The position numbers and the translations under genes are program-made. From contig CAMPKW010000001.1 in NCBI GenBank assembly GCA_946887425.1, positions 1-64,000 on the forward strand: 64,000 nt of DNA, in the 5' to 3' direction. Below the pieces are notes generated by a model, which saw only the letters and a list, made by a program, of their open reading frames with translations, made no database searches and had not been told where the DNA came from. This DNA comes from an uncultured Candidatus Saccharibacteria bacterium. GTDB taxonomy: Bacteria > Patescibacteria > Saccharimonadia > Saccharimonadales > UBA6022. The first letter of the stretch is position 1. Every line of letters starts with the position of its first letter. Of this stretch, positions 42,054 through 51,367 are shown one piece after another.

Positions 42054-43142
42054 TTATTTCTTAATCGCCGTAAGGTATACTGCGTGTGTCTGTTCGGCCA
42101 TGCGCTGCCAGGAGTACTTCTTAATTTGTGTATGACCGTTTTTGATAAGCGTTTGACGCAGTGTCGGGTTGCTAATTACTTCATCTATAGCTCTTGCTAT
42201 GTCGGTGGGGTCGAGAGGGTCGAAGTAATGTGCTGCATCGCCGTATACCTCTGGTAAGCACGTGGCATTACTACTAACGACCGGTGTGCCATATCCCATA
42301 GCTTCGAGTCCTGGTAGGCCAAATCCTTCCATGAGTGACGGGAAAATGTAGGCGGCAGCCTGGGTATATAACCAGTCGCGCTGGCTATCTTCGATGAAAT
42401 CAGTGAAAAGTATGTTGCGATAGCCTTTTTCAGTAAAATATTGTTCATTGGCTAGATGAGCTTCTCGTTTTTTGCCCACGAGAATAAGCCCGAGGTCGGG
42501 ATGGGCAGCCAGAAGTTTTTGGTGGGCCTCGGCAAGGCGACGAATGTTCTTGTAGTCTGCTTGCTGCCCGACGTAGAGAATAAATTCTTTAAAGGGATGC
42601 TGGTATGGCTCTAGCGCACCAACCGATACATCAGCTGATTCATAGGTGACGGTGATGTGACCTGGCTTTATGCCAAGCGTCTTTATGATATCTTGCTTTG
42701 TATACTCTGTCGGCGCAATAATCTGGCGACTGGTGCGCGCCACGATATGAAATACCCCCCACCCAATAAGTTGTTTGACGTGGAATACTAACCAGTTTTT
42801 ATCTGAGTTGTATGTCTTTAATAGTGTGAGGTCGTGGAATGTCGTAACATGTGCACCCCTGTACAATATGGGTTGTTGAGGCATGCAAAAGTGTACAAGA
42901 TCGGCACGGAGACTATCGAGTAACTTCTTAAAGCCTAGCTGTTCGCCAAGTGAGTAGTTGTCAAAATCAGCTGCTTGAATAGTAAAATTGTCATGCCTCG
43001 GTTTCCAGAAATCTATATCTTTACTAGGTACGAGCACGGTATAGCGGTTGGTTTGATCAATAGTATCTAGATAGGTAAGGAGACGCTCAACGTAGCGCCC
43101 TGTAGTGCTGTTAATGATGCGCGCATCTATAACGATGTGCAT
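42054..43142 (-). CDS. Glycosyltransferase family 4
   Basis: The 362-residue product has a GT-B fold pattern: an N-terminal half with FHDLTLLKTYNSDKNW, the RTSRQIIAPTEYTKQD turn, then the donor-binding C-terminal half with ILYVGQQADYKNI and the acidic PSLMEGFGLPGLEAMGYGTPV motif near residue 275. Such enzymes act on nucleotide or lipid sugars. It is 1 base downstream of the second gtrA, hence an operon. Confidence 0.88.
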   Translation of the reverse strand: MHIVIDARIINSTTGRYVERLLTYLDTIDQTNRYTVLVPSKDIDFWKPRHDNFTIQAADFDNYSLGEQLGFKKLLDSLRADLVHFCMPQQPILYRGAHVTTFHDLTLLKTYNSDKNWLVFHVKQLIGWGVFHIVARTSRQIIAPTEYTKQDIIKTLGIKPGHITVTYESADVSVGALEPYQHPFKEFILYVGQQADYKNIRRLAEAHQKLLAAHPDLGLILVGKKREAHLANEQYFTEKGYRNILFTDFIEDSQRDWLYTQAAAYIFPSLMEGFGLPGLEAMGYGTPVVSSNATCLPEVYGDAAHYFDPLDPTDIARAIDEVISNPTLRQTLIKNGHTQIKKYSWQRMAEQTHAVYLTAIKK

Positions 43143-43565
43143 TTAGCGTTGTTCCTTTTTACGAAATACGACACGTGAGTACATGATGTAGTTCCATGTG
43201 AGTGAGACGAGGGTTGCAATGAGTTTCGCACCTATGAGTATGGTTGCGTCAGAGATATCTAAAGGCTCTGCTAGCGCACTAACGCCTGTAATGACGATAG
43301 GCTGTAGTACCCAAAGGCCAAATAGCGTAATGACAACGAATGTAATGAACTCGCGCCGTGCATCGCCACTGGCGCGAAACGTGAAGGTTCTATTGGCGAA
43401 GAAGCTAAACACGAACGATATTGAGGTAGAAAAGTAGTTGGCAATAATTTTATCAACGCCAAGGCCGACGAAAAGAAACAAGAGGCCGAAATCGAGTGCC
43501 GTATTGAAGCCTCCTACGAGGGCAAAGCGAAATTTCTCAGCGTGCTGTTTGAGAAGATCTTTCAT
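43143..43565 (-). CDS. GtrA-family membrane protein, copy 2
   Basis: The 140-residue product has four helices with FALVGGFNTALDFGLLFLFVGL, ANYFSTSISFVFSFFANRTFTF and a C-terminal TWNYIMYSRVVF. It is a paralogue of the other copy. Its start overlaps the stop of the GtrB-like gene by one base, so the two are translated together, as GtrA and GtrB usually are. Confidence 0.9.
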   Translation of the reverse strand: MKDLLKQHAEKFRFALVGGFNTALDFGLLFLFVGLGVDKIIANYFSTSISFVFSFFANRTFTFRASGDARREFITFVVITLFGLWVLQPIVITGVSALAEPLDISDATILIGAKLIATLVSLTWNYIMYSRVVFRKKEQR

Positions 43566-44509
43566 TATTTTTTATCTTGTTTGCTTCTATGAAGCTCTTC
43601 AATAAAGTAAAGTGGGCGCTGCTTGCTCTCATTAAAAATACGTCCAACGTACTCGCCTATTACTCCAAGGGAAAGCAGTTGAACGCCGCCCAGGAAAAGA
43701 ATAACGGCCATCATTGAAGGGTAGCCGGCGAGGTCGGTACCATGGGCAATCGTGCGAACGACCAGGTAGATTATATAAACGAAAGCGGCGAGCGATACCA
43801 CGATACCCATAACCGATGAAATGCGTAGTGGGGCGGTGGTAAAAGAGGTGATGCCGTCGATAGCAAGGTTGACAAGCTTGAGGTAGTTCCACTTTGTCTC
43901 ACCGGCCGCACGCGGATCGCGGTCGTATTCAATTTCTTTTTTCTTGTAGCCAATCCAGCTAAACATTCCCTTGGTGTAACGCTGTGACTCACGGAACTGC
44001 GTAAGCGCCTCGACGCAGCGCTTATCAAGCAAACGAAAATCTCCGGTATCTCGCTGAATGGGGATGCTGGTTGATTTTTGCAGTAGCTTATAAAACAGTT
44101 CAGAAGTGGCTTTTTTGAACCATGTTTCACCAGCTCGACTTTTACGTCGGGCATATACATCGTCATATCCCTGCTCCCAAAGTTCGATCATTTCGGGGAT
44201 CAGTTCTGGCGGATCTTGAAGGTCAGCATCAATGATGACAGTAGCGTCACTCTTGATGTTATCCAGCCCAGCGATCATAGCAATTTCTTTACCGAAGTTA
44301 CGGGATAGATTGATATAGCTAATGCGCTTGTCTTTTGTGGCGTAATCTTTGATAAGTTCAAGTGTTTTGTCGCGGCTGCCGTCGTTTACAAATAAAAACT
44401 CGAACGAGTAGCGTGAATTGTCATGAGCGAGTTTGCCGAGGCGCTCGAGAAGCGGTGCGAGAACCTCTTGTTCGTTATAAGCAGGAATAAGAAGAGTAAT
44501 TGTTTTCAT
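43565..44509 (-). CDS. GtrB-like polyprenyl-phosphate glycosyltransferase (GT2)
   Basis: The 314-residue product has an N-terminal GT2 domain (ITLLIPAYNEQEVLAPL, FVNDGSRDKT, DADLQDPPE, RRKSRAGETW, QRDTGDFRLL), and two C-terminal membrane helices (about 233-255 and 270-290). It resembles enzymes that attach a sugar to undecaprenyl phosphate for transfer outside the membrane. TGA-TATAAT ends 8 bases before the ATG, so it has a leaderless start inside the larger run. Confidence 0.9.
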   Translation of the reverse strand: MKTITLLIPAYNEQEVLAPLLERLGKLAHDNSRYSFEFLFVNDGSRDKTLELIKDYATKDKRISYINLSRNFGKEIAMIAGLDNIKSDATVIIDADLQDPPELIPEMIELWEQGYDDVYARRKSRAGETWFKKATSELFYKLLQKSTSIPIQRDTGDFRLLDKRCVEALTQFRESQRYTKGMFSWIGYKKKEIEYDRDPRAAGETKWNYLKLVNLAIDGITSFTTAPLRISSVMGIVVSLAAFVYIIYLVVRTIAHGTDLAGYPSMMAVILFLGGVQLLSLGVIGEYVGRIFNESKQRPLYFIEELHRSKQDKK

Positions 44510-44517
44510 ATAATCTG

Positions 44518-44526
44518 ATTATATCA
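44518..44526 (-). promoter_or_regulatory. Extended -10 of the gtrB-like gene, leaderless
   Basis: On the minus strand TGA-TATAAT ends 8 bases before the ATG at 44509. It overlaps the end of sucD. Confidence 0.55.
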
Positions 44527-45381
44527 TTTTACCGATGCAACGAGGCGAGAGATACTCGTACTGATTGTAGCGCCCGCATCGGCGAGTGCTTGGGATTTCG
44601 CCTGGGCGGATTCATTATCGCTTCCCAAAATTGCGCCGGCATGTCCTAGTTGTACACCGACAGGTGCGTAGTGCCCGGCAATGTACGCATATACTGGCTT
44701 TGTGACACATTTTTTTATATATTCGGCGGCTAATTGTTCGTCGTTGCCACCAATCTCACCAATAAGAACAATCCGATCAACCAAAGGGTCGTTCTCGAAT
44801 AATTCGAGACATTCGATAAAGCCTGTCCCACGAATCGGGTCACCGCCAATACCTATGATATAGCGCTGGCCAATGCCACGCGCAGATAATCCGGAAACTG
44901 TTTCGTAGGTGAGTGTGCCAGATCGACTCACAACTCCTACGGATCCTGGTAGCCCCATGCTGGCCGGTATGATACCGAGCGTGCCGTGATCGGGTAAAAG
45001 GATGCCTGGGCAATTCGGTCCGATGAGTTGGCTCTTCTTTCCTTTCATATATTGTTTTATATACAACATATCATGCACTGGTACGCCCTCTGTAATGCAA
45101 ATTATGAGTGGAATCTCGGCATTGATTGCTTCGAGAATGGCCGCTTTTGCGTATGGTGCTGGCACAAATATGATACTGACATCGATCTGATAATGCTGCT
45201 TAATGTCTGTGATGCTTCTGTACACAGGTATGCCGTTCATATCGGAGCCCGCTTTGGTCGGTGAGGTACCTGCGATAATATTCGTTCCGCTCTTTTTCAT
45301 AGCCTGTGTATGAAAAGAGCCGTGCGTTCCAGTGATACCCTGGACGATGACATTCTGGTTCGTGAACAGTTCAGGTTTCAT
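44524..45381 (-). CDS. sucD: Succinyl-CoA synthetase alpha subunit family
   Basis: The 285-residue product has the CoA-binding Rossmann part (VQGITGTHGSFHTQAMKKSG), IGPNCPGI and the catalytic histidine segment VQLGHAGAILG near residue 245, the phosphohistidine site. Length is normal. The ATG overlaps the sucC stop by four bases (ATGA). Substrate could be succinate or a related dicarboxylate; it is called by family only. Confidence 0.88.
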   Translation of the reverse strand: MKPELFTNQNVIVQGITGTHGSFHTQAMKKSGTNIIAGTSPTKAGSDMNGIPVYRSITDIKQHYQIDVSIIFVPAPYAKAAILEAINAEIPLIICITEGVPVHDMLYIKQYMKGKKSQLIGPNCPGILLPDHGTLGIIPASMGLPGSVGVVSRSGTLTYETVSGLSARGIGQRYIIGIGGDPIRGTGFIECLELFENDPLVDRIVLIGEIGGNDEQLAAEYIKKCVTKPVYAYIAGHYAPVGVQLGHAGAILGSDNESAQAKSQALADAGATISTSISRLVASVK

Positions 45382-46448
45382 GAAGTATGCTCCTTTGTAA
45401 GTGCCGCTAAACTTTCCTCGAGGGAAGCGAACAAAGTGATGCCACTATCTTCCAGGAGTTCAGCAGCCGCTTCATAATTAGTACCAGCTAGACGAATATA
45501 AAGTGGAGGTAGGTGATCTATTTCTTTTTTTGCTGCAATTATAGCTTTTGCGATTTCGTCGCAGCGGGTGATACCGGCGAAAATATTGATAACGATGGCT
45601 GTAATATTCGGGTAGAGAAGTATTCGCTCAAAGGCCGCAAGTACGCTAGCTGTTGAAGCGCCGCCGCCAATATCAAGGAAGTTCGCAGCAGTTAAACCAT
45701 GGTCAGATACGGCATCGACTGTTGCCATTGCGAGGCCGGCGCCATTGGCAATAGTGGCTACTGTGCCATGCTCATTCAGCGTGACAAAATTAGATTCGGC
45801 TACGGGTGCTTCAAAGTTCCATTCAGGGTGACGAAATGCGGCAGCGTCGTCTAACTCCATTTTACAATCACCGGCAATGAGCTTGCCTTCATTAGTAAGG
45901 ATGAGGGGGTTGATTTCTAGAAGGGTTGCATCGTTTTTCATGAAACAGTGGTAACTATTTTCGACTAAATCTTGCAGGATAAAGGCATGAGACGGTAGAT
46001 CAAAATACTCAGCTAATTGCTCGCCGATGGTGTCAAAATTTCTACCATCAAAGAAAAGGCGCAAGAAGCTACTATGATTATTTTCTTCAACCTCAACACC
46101 GCCATTTCTATGCACAACGAGCTCTATTTGTGCGCTTGGCTTATTGATGACGAGTGAAAAATAGAACTCATTTTTAATAGATAGTTTTTCTTCGGCAAGT
46201 AATGTCTGGGGTGTGTAACCACGGATATTAAGTGCAAAAAGACGCTCTATGGTAGAGTCTAGCTCGTTGTCGTTTTCAACAATAACCACCCCACCTAGCT
46301 TGCCGCGGCCACCGATGGTGACTTGAGATTTGATGACAGCAGGAGGGGAAATGTGAGCAGTATTTTCTTTAGTTATTATTGTAGCAAATGGCGTTTGTAT
46401 ACCATTCTCTCGAAGAATAAATTTTGCTTCATATTCTAGTAGTCGCAT
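45378..46448 (-). CDS. sucC: Succinyl-CoA synthetase beta subunit family
   Basis: The start is ATG 46448, one base after the stop of the upstream glycosyltransferase; the longer frame runs back into that gene. The 356-residue product is the ATP-grasp subunit: MRLLEYEAKFILRENGIQTP at the start, a GGRGKLGGVV glycine-rich segment, EINPLILTNEGKLIAGDCK and FLDIGGGASTASV and a late NIFAGITRCDEIA. It pairs with sucD. The genome of such organisms is not expected to have a TCA cycle, so its use is unclear. Confidence 0.85.
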   Translation of the reverse strand: MRLLEYEAKFILRENGIQTPFATIITKENTAHISPPAVIKSQVTIGGRGKLGGVVIVENDNELDSTIERLFALNIRGYTPQTLLAEEKLSIKNEFYFSLVINKPSAQIELVVHRNGGVEVEENNHSSFLRLFFDGRNFDTIGEQLAEYFDLPSHAFILQDLVENSYHCFMKNDATLLEINPLILTNEGKLIAGDCKMELDDAAAFRHPEWNFEAPVAESNFVTLNEHGTVATIANGAGLAMATVDAVSDHGLTAANFLDIGGGASTASVLAAFERILLYPNITAIVINIFAGITRCDEIAKAIIAAKKEIDHLPPLYIRLAGTNYEAAAELLEDSGITLFASLEESLAALTKEHTS

Positions 46449-46449
46449 T

Positions 46450-47457
46450 TTATTTACCAGTAAACAATTTACGTACTTTACGTAGGCCAGTTTGATCTGG
46501 GGGTAAGTCGTCCCATAAGATACTCTTAATATATTCAGCACTAACGCGTTTTTGTTTTTGAATCACGTAACGATCACCAAGTACTCTAAAGCTTAAGACA
46601 ATACCTTCTAGAAGTCCTTTGGTTGCCGATTTACCGCTTTGATGAGTGAAGGAATTGAAATAAATCAGAAAATAGGCAAAATAAAAACGTATACCCATGT
46701 GCCAGAGTAGTTTTGTCGGGGTGTTCTTTAAAAATAACAAGGGAAGATTCTTAAAGGTCTGATACACGGCAAAACCAGGCATTTTATTACTGGTTGCACC
46801 TTGTTTGTGGTAGGCGATTGCATCTTCTGAATAAAATACCTTATACCCTGCTAATTGGGCACGAAAGCTTATGTCAGCATCCTCGTAATAGGCGAAAAAC
46901 AACTCATCGAATAGGCCGATGTTTTTGAACAGGGCGGTTTTGTATAATGTAGCACCACCTGTGGCGCCAAACACTAAACCGGATTCAGGTGCTTTAGCTA
47001 CAGCATCTCCCCGATTGCGCGGAAAGGCTAACCCCCACTTAGACACCCAGTCGCCACTACTGTCGATAGTTTTTCCATCTTCGTGCAATAATAGGCCTGT
47101 ACTAATACCTATTTTATTTGGCTGTATTGCGTCGACAAGATTTTGAAGCCAATTCTTATCCGCTACCGCATCATTGTTGAAGAGTGCGACATATTCGAAG
47201 TCATTTTCGATCGCCCATTTAATTCCCGTATTCACTCCACCGGTAAATCCCTTGTTGACGGAGTTAGGGATAAGATGAACCTTGTCTTTATTTTCTAGAG
47301 TATATTTTTCTAAAATGTTCAGTGAATCGTCTTTAGAGCCGTTATCAACCACAACAATCGTAGAATTCTTATAAGACTGTACAAGGAGAGAATCAAGACA
47401 CGGGATTGTATCCGTAATGCCGTTCCAATTTAATACAACAATAGCAACCCTGTTCAT
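46450..47457 (-). CDS. Glycosyltransferase family 2 (rhamnosyltransferase-like)
   Basis: The 335-residue product has IVVLNWNGITDTIPCLDSLL, VVVDNGSKDDSL, NPNSVNKGFTGGVNTGI-type donor pocket, ALFNNDAVADKNWL (DXD-like) and ATGGATLYKTALFKNIGLFDE, as in WbbL-like rhamnosyltransferases. It is divergent from the ABC exporter with a 35-base gap and heads the minus-strand run to 41.6 kb. Confidence 0.88.
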   Translation of the reverse strand: MNRVAIVVLNWNGITDTIPCLDSLLVQSYKNSTIVVVDNGSKDDSLNILEKYTLENKDKVHLIPNSVNKGFTGGVNTGIKWAIENDFEYVALFNNDAVADKNWLQNLVDAIQPNKIGISTGLLLHEDGKTIDSSGDWVSKWGLAFPRNRGDAVAKAPESGLVFGATGGATLYKTALFKNIGLFDELFFAYYEDADISFRAQLAGYKVFYSEDAIAYHKQGATSNKMPGFAVYQTFKNLPLLFLKNTPTKLLWHMGIRFYFAYFLIYFNSFTHQSGKSATKGLLEGIVLSFRVLGDRYVIQKQKRVSAEYIKSILWDDLPPDQTGLRKVRKLFTGK

Positions 47458-47473
47458 AATCGTGTATCTATCT

Positions 47474-47479
47474 TATAAT
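47474..47479 (+). promoter_or_regulatory. -10 of the Wzm-like gene
   Basis: TATAAT ends 13 bases before the ATG at 47493. The divergent promoter for the glycosyltransferase must overlap it, because the intergenic gap is only 35 bases. Confidence 0.45.
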
Positions 47480-47492
47480 TAATTGCAGACTT

Positions 47493-48311
47493 ATGAAACT
47501 ATCTAACATTTTTAACAGACGAAATCGTATTCTATTACGTGAACTCGTAATTACGGATTTTAAACTTAGATATCAGGGGTCGGCACTGGGATATGTATGG
47601 TCCTTACTGAAGCCGTTGATGTTGTTTGCGATTATGTACGTTGTATTCGTGCATTTCCTTCGATTTGGCGCAGGGATTGAACATTTTGCCGTTTCACTTC
47701 TACTAGGGCTTGTAATATGGAATTTCTTTACGGAAGCGACCAACCAGGGTATGCAAGCTATCGCGAGTAGAGGAGATATTATTAGGAAGATCAATTTTCC
47801 TAAATATATTATCGTCATTTCCGGTACGGTTTCTGCATTGATAAATCTCCTACTGAACCTTGTTGTTGTATTTATATTTATGATATTTGACGGAGTTGAT
47901 TTCGGATGGTCTGTGACGCTATTTCCATTTACTATAGTGATGGTCTATGTATTTTCTTTGGGTCTTGCTTTTTTCCTATCTGCAACTTTCGTAAAATATC
48001 GAGATATTGCCCATCTATGGGAGGTTTTCTTACAAGGATTATTTTATGCAACACCGATTATCTATCCCCTTCAGATGGTTATGGAGATTGGTGGTAATAT
48101 TGCAGCGCAAATATTAATGATCAGCCCTATAGCGGTTCTTATTCAGTCGGCTAGGGCTCAAGTTGTCGGACATGATAATGTCGTAACAGCCGATCAGCTA
48201 TTTAGTAATCCGTTATATCTTGCACTTCCATATCTAATAATAGTCGGAGTGATCATTCTTGCTGCATTTTATTTCAAGCGTAATCAATCTAAATTTGCGG
48301 AGCAGGTGTAA
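47493..48311 (+). CDS. ABC transporter permease, polysaccharide export (Wzm/TagG type)
   Basis: The 272-residue product has the ABC2 membrane topology of about six helices: FKLRYQGSALGYVWSLLKPLMLF near the N-terminus (conserved in TagG/Wzm), FAVSLLLGLVIWNFFTEATNQG, and the late FYATPIIYPLQMV. It exports lipid-linked glycans or teichoic acids. The stop overlaps the ATP-binding gene (TAATG). Confidence 0.93.
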   Translation: MKLSNIFNRRNRILLRELVITDFKLRYQGSALGYVWSLLKPLMLFAIMYVVFVHFLRFGAGIEHFAVSLLLGLVIWNFFTEATNQGMQAIASRGDIIRKINFPKYIIVISGTVSALINLLLNLVVVFIFMIFDGVDFGWSVTLFPFTIVMVYVFSLGLAFFLSATFVKYRDIAHLWEVFLQGLFYATPIIYPLQMVMEIGGNIAAQILMISPIAVLIQSARAQVVGHDNVVTADQLFSNPLYLALPYLIIVGVIILAAFYFKRNQSKFAEQV

Positions 48312-49516
48312 TGAGTGTGATAGAAGATAATCGACCTAGCGCAGTGGTTGTTGATGATATTAAAAAGACGTTTCGGTTGCCTCACGAGAGTCATTCTGGC
48401 TTAAAGCAAATGCTCATCAACCTTACTCAAAAAAATAGCAAGAAAGGATACGAGGTGCAGCAAGTTCTAAAAGGTATATCTTTTGAAGTAAAACAAGGTG
48501 ACTTTTTTGGCATAGTTGGTCGGAACGGTAGCGGAAAGAGTACGTTGTTGAAGTTGTTGGCCGGTATATACAGTCCTGATTCTGGAGCAATTCAAACGAA
48601 TGGGTCGGTAGTCCCTTTTATTGAATTAGGTGTAGGATTCAATCCTGAGCTAACAGGGCGCGAAAATGTCTTTCTTAATGGCGCACTTCTAGGGTTTAGT
48701 CGCGATGAAATGAAGGCAATGTATGATGATATTGTTGAATTTGCCGAGCTTGAACGTTTTATGGATCAGAAGCTAAAAAACTACTCATCTGGAATGCAGG
48801 TGCGACTTGCTTTCTCGATCGCAATAAAAGCACAGGGGGACGTTTTAATTCTCGATGAGGTATTGGCTGTTGGAGACGAGGCTTTTCAGCGTAAGTGTGA
48901 TGCTTTTTTTGACCAGATTAAAAAAGATAAATCAAAAACTGTTATTCTCGTGACTCATTCTATGGGAAGTGTAAAAAAGTATTGTAATAGGGCAATCTTA
49001 ATCAAGGACGGTAAGATACTAGCTTCCGGTGACCCTGCCGATGTAGCAAACCAATACACTGAAGAAAATACTTCATCTGGTCATCAAGATGGCGCAAAAG
49101 AGGGAAAGTATCAGCTTGGTCTTAGTAGTAGAGTTCCAGTCTTGAGGAATATCCCTATCTCGAAAACAGTTTTGTCGCGAAAACAAAAATTTGAATTTGA
49201 AATAGAATATGAATTTCGAGAAGACGCGCCATTTTATATTGGCTTTACATTGATAGACACGCATCGGGGTGGAATAACATACGACAGTGGTATGATTCCT
49301 GTTGAGAAGAAAGGACGGCATAAGCTTAAACAAGTCCTGCCTCTAGATTTATTTAATGACACGGACTTTCAGATTATTACTTCATTAAGAGTCGACACGG
49401 AACAGGGAAGAAAAGAAATGATTGCCTATACAAGCCAAGTAAATACTTGCTATTTTTCAGTCAGAAGTAGTGACGGCGGGGCTAACTATGCACTCCTTCA
49501 TTCGTTGGTAAAATAG
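48311..49516 (+). CDS. ABC transporter ATP-binding protein with C-terminal domain (Wzt type)
   Basis: The 401-residue product has Walker A GRNGSGKSTLLKLLAG (about 73), the signature YSSGMQVRLAFSIA, Walker B VLILDEVLAVGD and THS switch. Residues about 265-401 form a beta-rich extension like the Wzt carbohydrate-binding domain that recognises the polymer end. A plain TagH lacks such a domain, so the glycan is probably end-modified, perhaps by the LicD-like enzyme encoded next. Confidence 0.92.
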   Translation: MSVIEDNRPSAVVVDDIKKTFRLPHESHSGLKQMLINLTQKNSKKGYEVQQVLKGISFEVKQGDFFGIVGRNGSGKSTLLKLLAGIYSPDSGAIQTNGSVVPFIELGVGFNPELTGRENVFLNGALLGFSRDEMKAMYDDIVEFAELERFMDQKLKNYSSGMQVRLAFSIAIKAQGDVLILDEVLAVGDEAFQRKCDAFFDQIKKDKSKTVILVTHSMGSVKKYCNRAILIKDGKILASGDPADVANQYTEENTSSGHQDGAKEGKYQLGLSSRVPVLRNIPISKTVLSRKQKFEFEIEYEFREDAPFYIGFTLIDTHRGGITYDSGMIPVEKKGRHKLKQVLPLDLFNDTDFQIITSLRVDTEQGRKEMIAYTSQVNTCYFSVRSSDGGANYALLHSLVK

Positions 49517-49521
49517 TTATA

Positions 49522-50427
49522 ATGAATGACCAAGACCTCGTTGGTAAAATTCAGAAAAAAGCTCTCGGTGTATATAAAGAGTTTAAGGCTATTTGTGATG
49601 AACACGGATTAAGGTATTATTCTTCTGGAGGCACGACAATAGGTGCAGTTTTGCATCATGGCATCATCCCCTGGGACGATGATATCGACATCAATATGCC
49701 CCGCCCAGATTATGAGAGGTTCAAGCAGATAGCAAAAAGAGAGCTTCCTGGGTGGTTGGATATTATTGATGGCGAGACTGATCCCTATGCTGATTTTCAC
49801 TTTATAAAGCTCCACGATACTAGGACTATGTATACCAGTACAGTGATGATGGATTTCCCTGAGAGCTATAATGGTATTTTTATCGACATAGAACCGATTG
49901 ACGGAGCGCCAGATGATGAAAATGAACGAAAGAGATTCTATGAAAAAATTGATAAGTGGAGGAAACAAGACCTTGCGCGTAAATTCACGACATATCTACA
50001 TAGGGAGGTCATGAGTGATTTAGTCGGGCAACATGAATGGATGTGGCCGTTGTATGCTTGCTATCTGAGGTTATTTCCTCGTAATTATTTCGCAAAGAAG
50101 CATATTAAGCTCTTTAAAAAATACCCTTTTAATACGTCGAGGTATGTCGCATTCTCTTTATATAATATATCTCATCCAGATTCCTTCCCTCGAAAATTAC
50201 AACAAGCCAATTGGGGCGATGGTATTGAGTTTCCATTTGAGGATACTACCATTAAGGTGCCGGGCGATTATGAAAAACTAATGGTAGCACAGTACGGATT
50301 TTTACCAACAAAGAAAACCCAAGAACAATATATTGCTAGCTATCATCATCTACAAAATGCAATAATTGATCCAGAACGCTCGTATAAGGAGTATCAAGAG
50401 GAGACCGTTAATCGATTACGGGGCTAA
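49522..50427 (+). CDS. LicD family nucleotidyl/phosphoryl-transferase-like protein
   Basis: LicD proteins transfer phosphocholine or related groups to surface glycans. The 301-residue product has the family core YYSSGGTTIGAVLHHGIIPWD followed by DDIDINMPRPDYERF (metal-binding aspartates), and FIDIEPIDGAP. It follows wzt by 5 bases. It may decorate the exported polymer; the group added is unknown. Confidence 0.85.
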   Translation: MNDQDLVGKIQKKALGVYKEFKAICDEHGLRYYSSGGTTIGAVLHHGIIPWDDDIDINMPRPDYERFKQIAKRELPGWLDIIDGETDPYADFHFIKLHDTRTMYTSTVMMDFPESYNGIFIDIEPIDGAPDDENERKRFYEKIDKWRKQDLARKFTTYLHREVMSDLVGQHEWMWPLYACYLRLFPRNYFAKKHIKLFKKYPFNTSRYVAFSLYNISHPDSFPRKLQQANWGDGIEFPFEDTTIKVPGDYEKLMVAQYGFLPTKKTQEQYIASYHHLQNAIIDPERSYKEYQEETVNRLRG

Positions 50428-51302
50428 TTGTCCTCTCGTGATCTCGTCAGGCGAGTAGCGATATACTGAATAGCATTTACACGAAGAGCGTGAGCTGTTT
50501 TATTGGAGGTGTGGTGAAAATAATCCTTAATAAGCTCAATGGGGTAGGATGATATACGAGATATGTGTTGAAGTGTCTTGTAGGGTGTGCGGTTATACTC
50601 TGGCAAGAACGCTTTAATCTTAATGAAGGGCGCGCCCATATCAATACAAAGATCAGGCCCATATCGAGAGTAGTCTACGTAACCACGGTCGATAGAATCA
50701 CGAGCTGTATCAAAGATACACTGGTAATTAAATCCTTTTTCTTGGAGATACTGAGTAAATCTTGTTTCATATTGGTAGACGACTTCATCTCGCGTTGCAG
50801 ACGAACGTACCTTTTCGAAGAAAGACTTAAAGTGACCACTCTCTACTACATTATTTTTTATACATATAAAGTATGACTGAATATGCTCTGGAATAGTCCC
50901 TCCAGGATACCAGTCGACATTTTTACTTTCGCTAAAATTCGTTATCCCCCAGAAATCTACATCGTGATTATTCTCGAATGTTTCGTAAATAGTATCGAGA
51001 GGAAAAATAGGACCAAAGCAGCTAGTATTGAGAAGAGTAACACTGTCGTAGCGATCAAGATTCTTCCATCCAAATTGCACTATAGCTTCGCTCCACGCTG
51101 CGAAGTCGAAGCCACTATTCTCGCGTACAAGTACAGAATCTACTATATTGGATATTTCATCATGATCTTGTTTATTTAAGTTGCAGTTTGACACGAAAAA
51201 CACGTAATCGTAAACAGGACGTATTTTATTAAGGAGGTAAAAGACGTACTTGTTTGTGATAGTTCCGCTGTCGTAATGCACAACGAAGGCAATTCGATTC
51301 AT
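50424..51302 (-). CDS. RgpF-like rhamnan synthesis protein
   Basis: The start is ATG 51302 (product MNRIAFVVHYDSGTITNKYV...), placed by a TGT-CACAAT hexamer 6 bases upstream; 292 residues. RgpF-type features are VSNCNLNKQD, RENSGFDFAAWSEAI, LLNTSCFGPIFPLD and WGITNF, typical of the C-terminal domain of streptococcal rhamnan synthesis proteins. Its 3' end overlaps that of licD by four bases (convergent). The partner at 51.4 kb has the same domain. Confidence 0.82.
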   Translation of the reverse strand: MNRIAFVVHYDSGTITNKYVFYLLNKIRPVYDYVFFVSNCNLNKQDHDEISNIVDSVLVRENSGFDFAAWSEAIVQFGWKNLDRYDSVTLLNTSCFGPIFPLDTIYETFENNHDVDFWGITNFSESKNVDWYPGGTIPEHIQSYFICIKNNVVESGHFKSFFEKVRSSATRDEVVYQYETRFTQYLQEKGFNYQCIFDTARDSIDRGYVDYSRYGPDLCIDMGAPFIKIKAFLPEYNRTPYKTLQHISRISSYPIELIKDYFHHTSNKTAHALRVNAIQYIATRLTRSREDN

Positions 51303-51308
51303 CTTTCT

Positions 51309-51317
51309 ATTGTGACA
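51309..51317 (-). promoter_or_regulatory. -10 of the RgpF-like gene, leaderless
   Basis: TGT-CACAAT on the minus strand ends 6 bases before the ATG at 51302. Confidence 0.45.
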
Positions 51318-51352
51318 CATATTAACCATGAAAACACTCCCTATGTGTTATG

Positions 51353-51361
51353 TGATAAAAT
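51353..51361 (+). promoter_or_regulatory. Extended -10 of the GT2-RgpF gene, leaderless
   Basis: TGA-TAAAAT ends 6 bases before the ATG at 51368. It is divergent from the RgpF-like gene. Confidence 0.55.
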
Positions 51362-51367
51362 ATCTTT

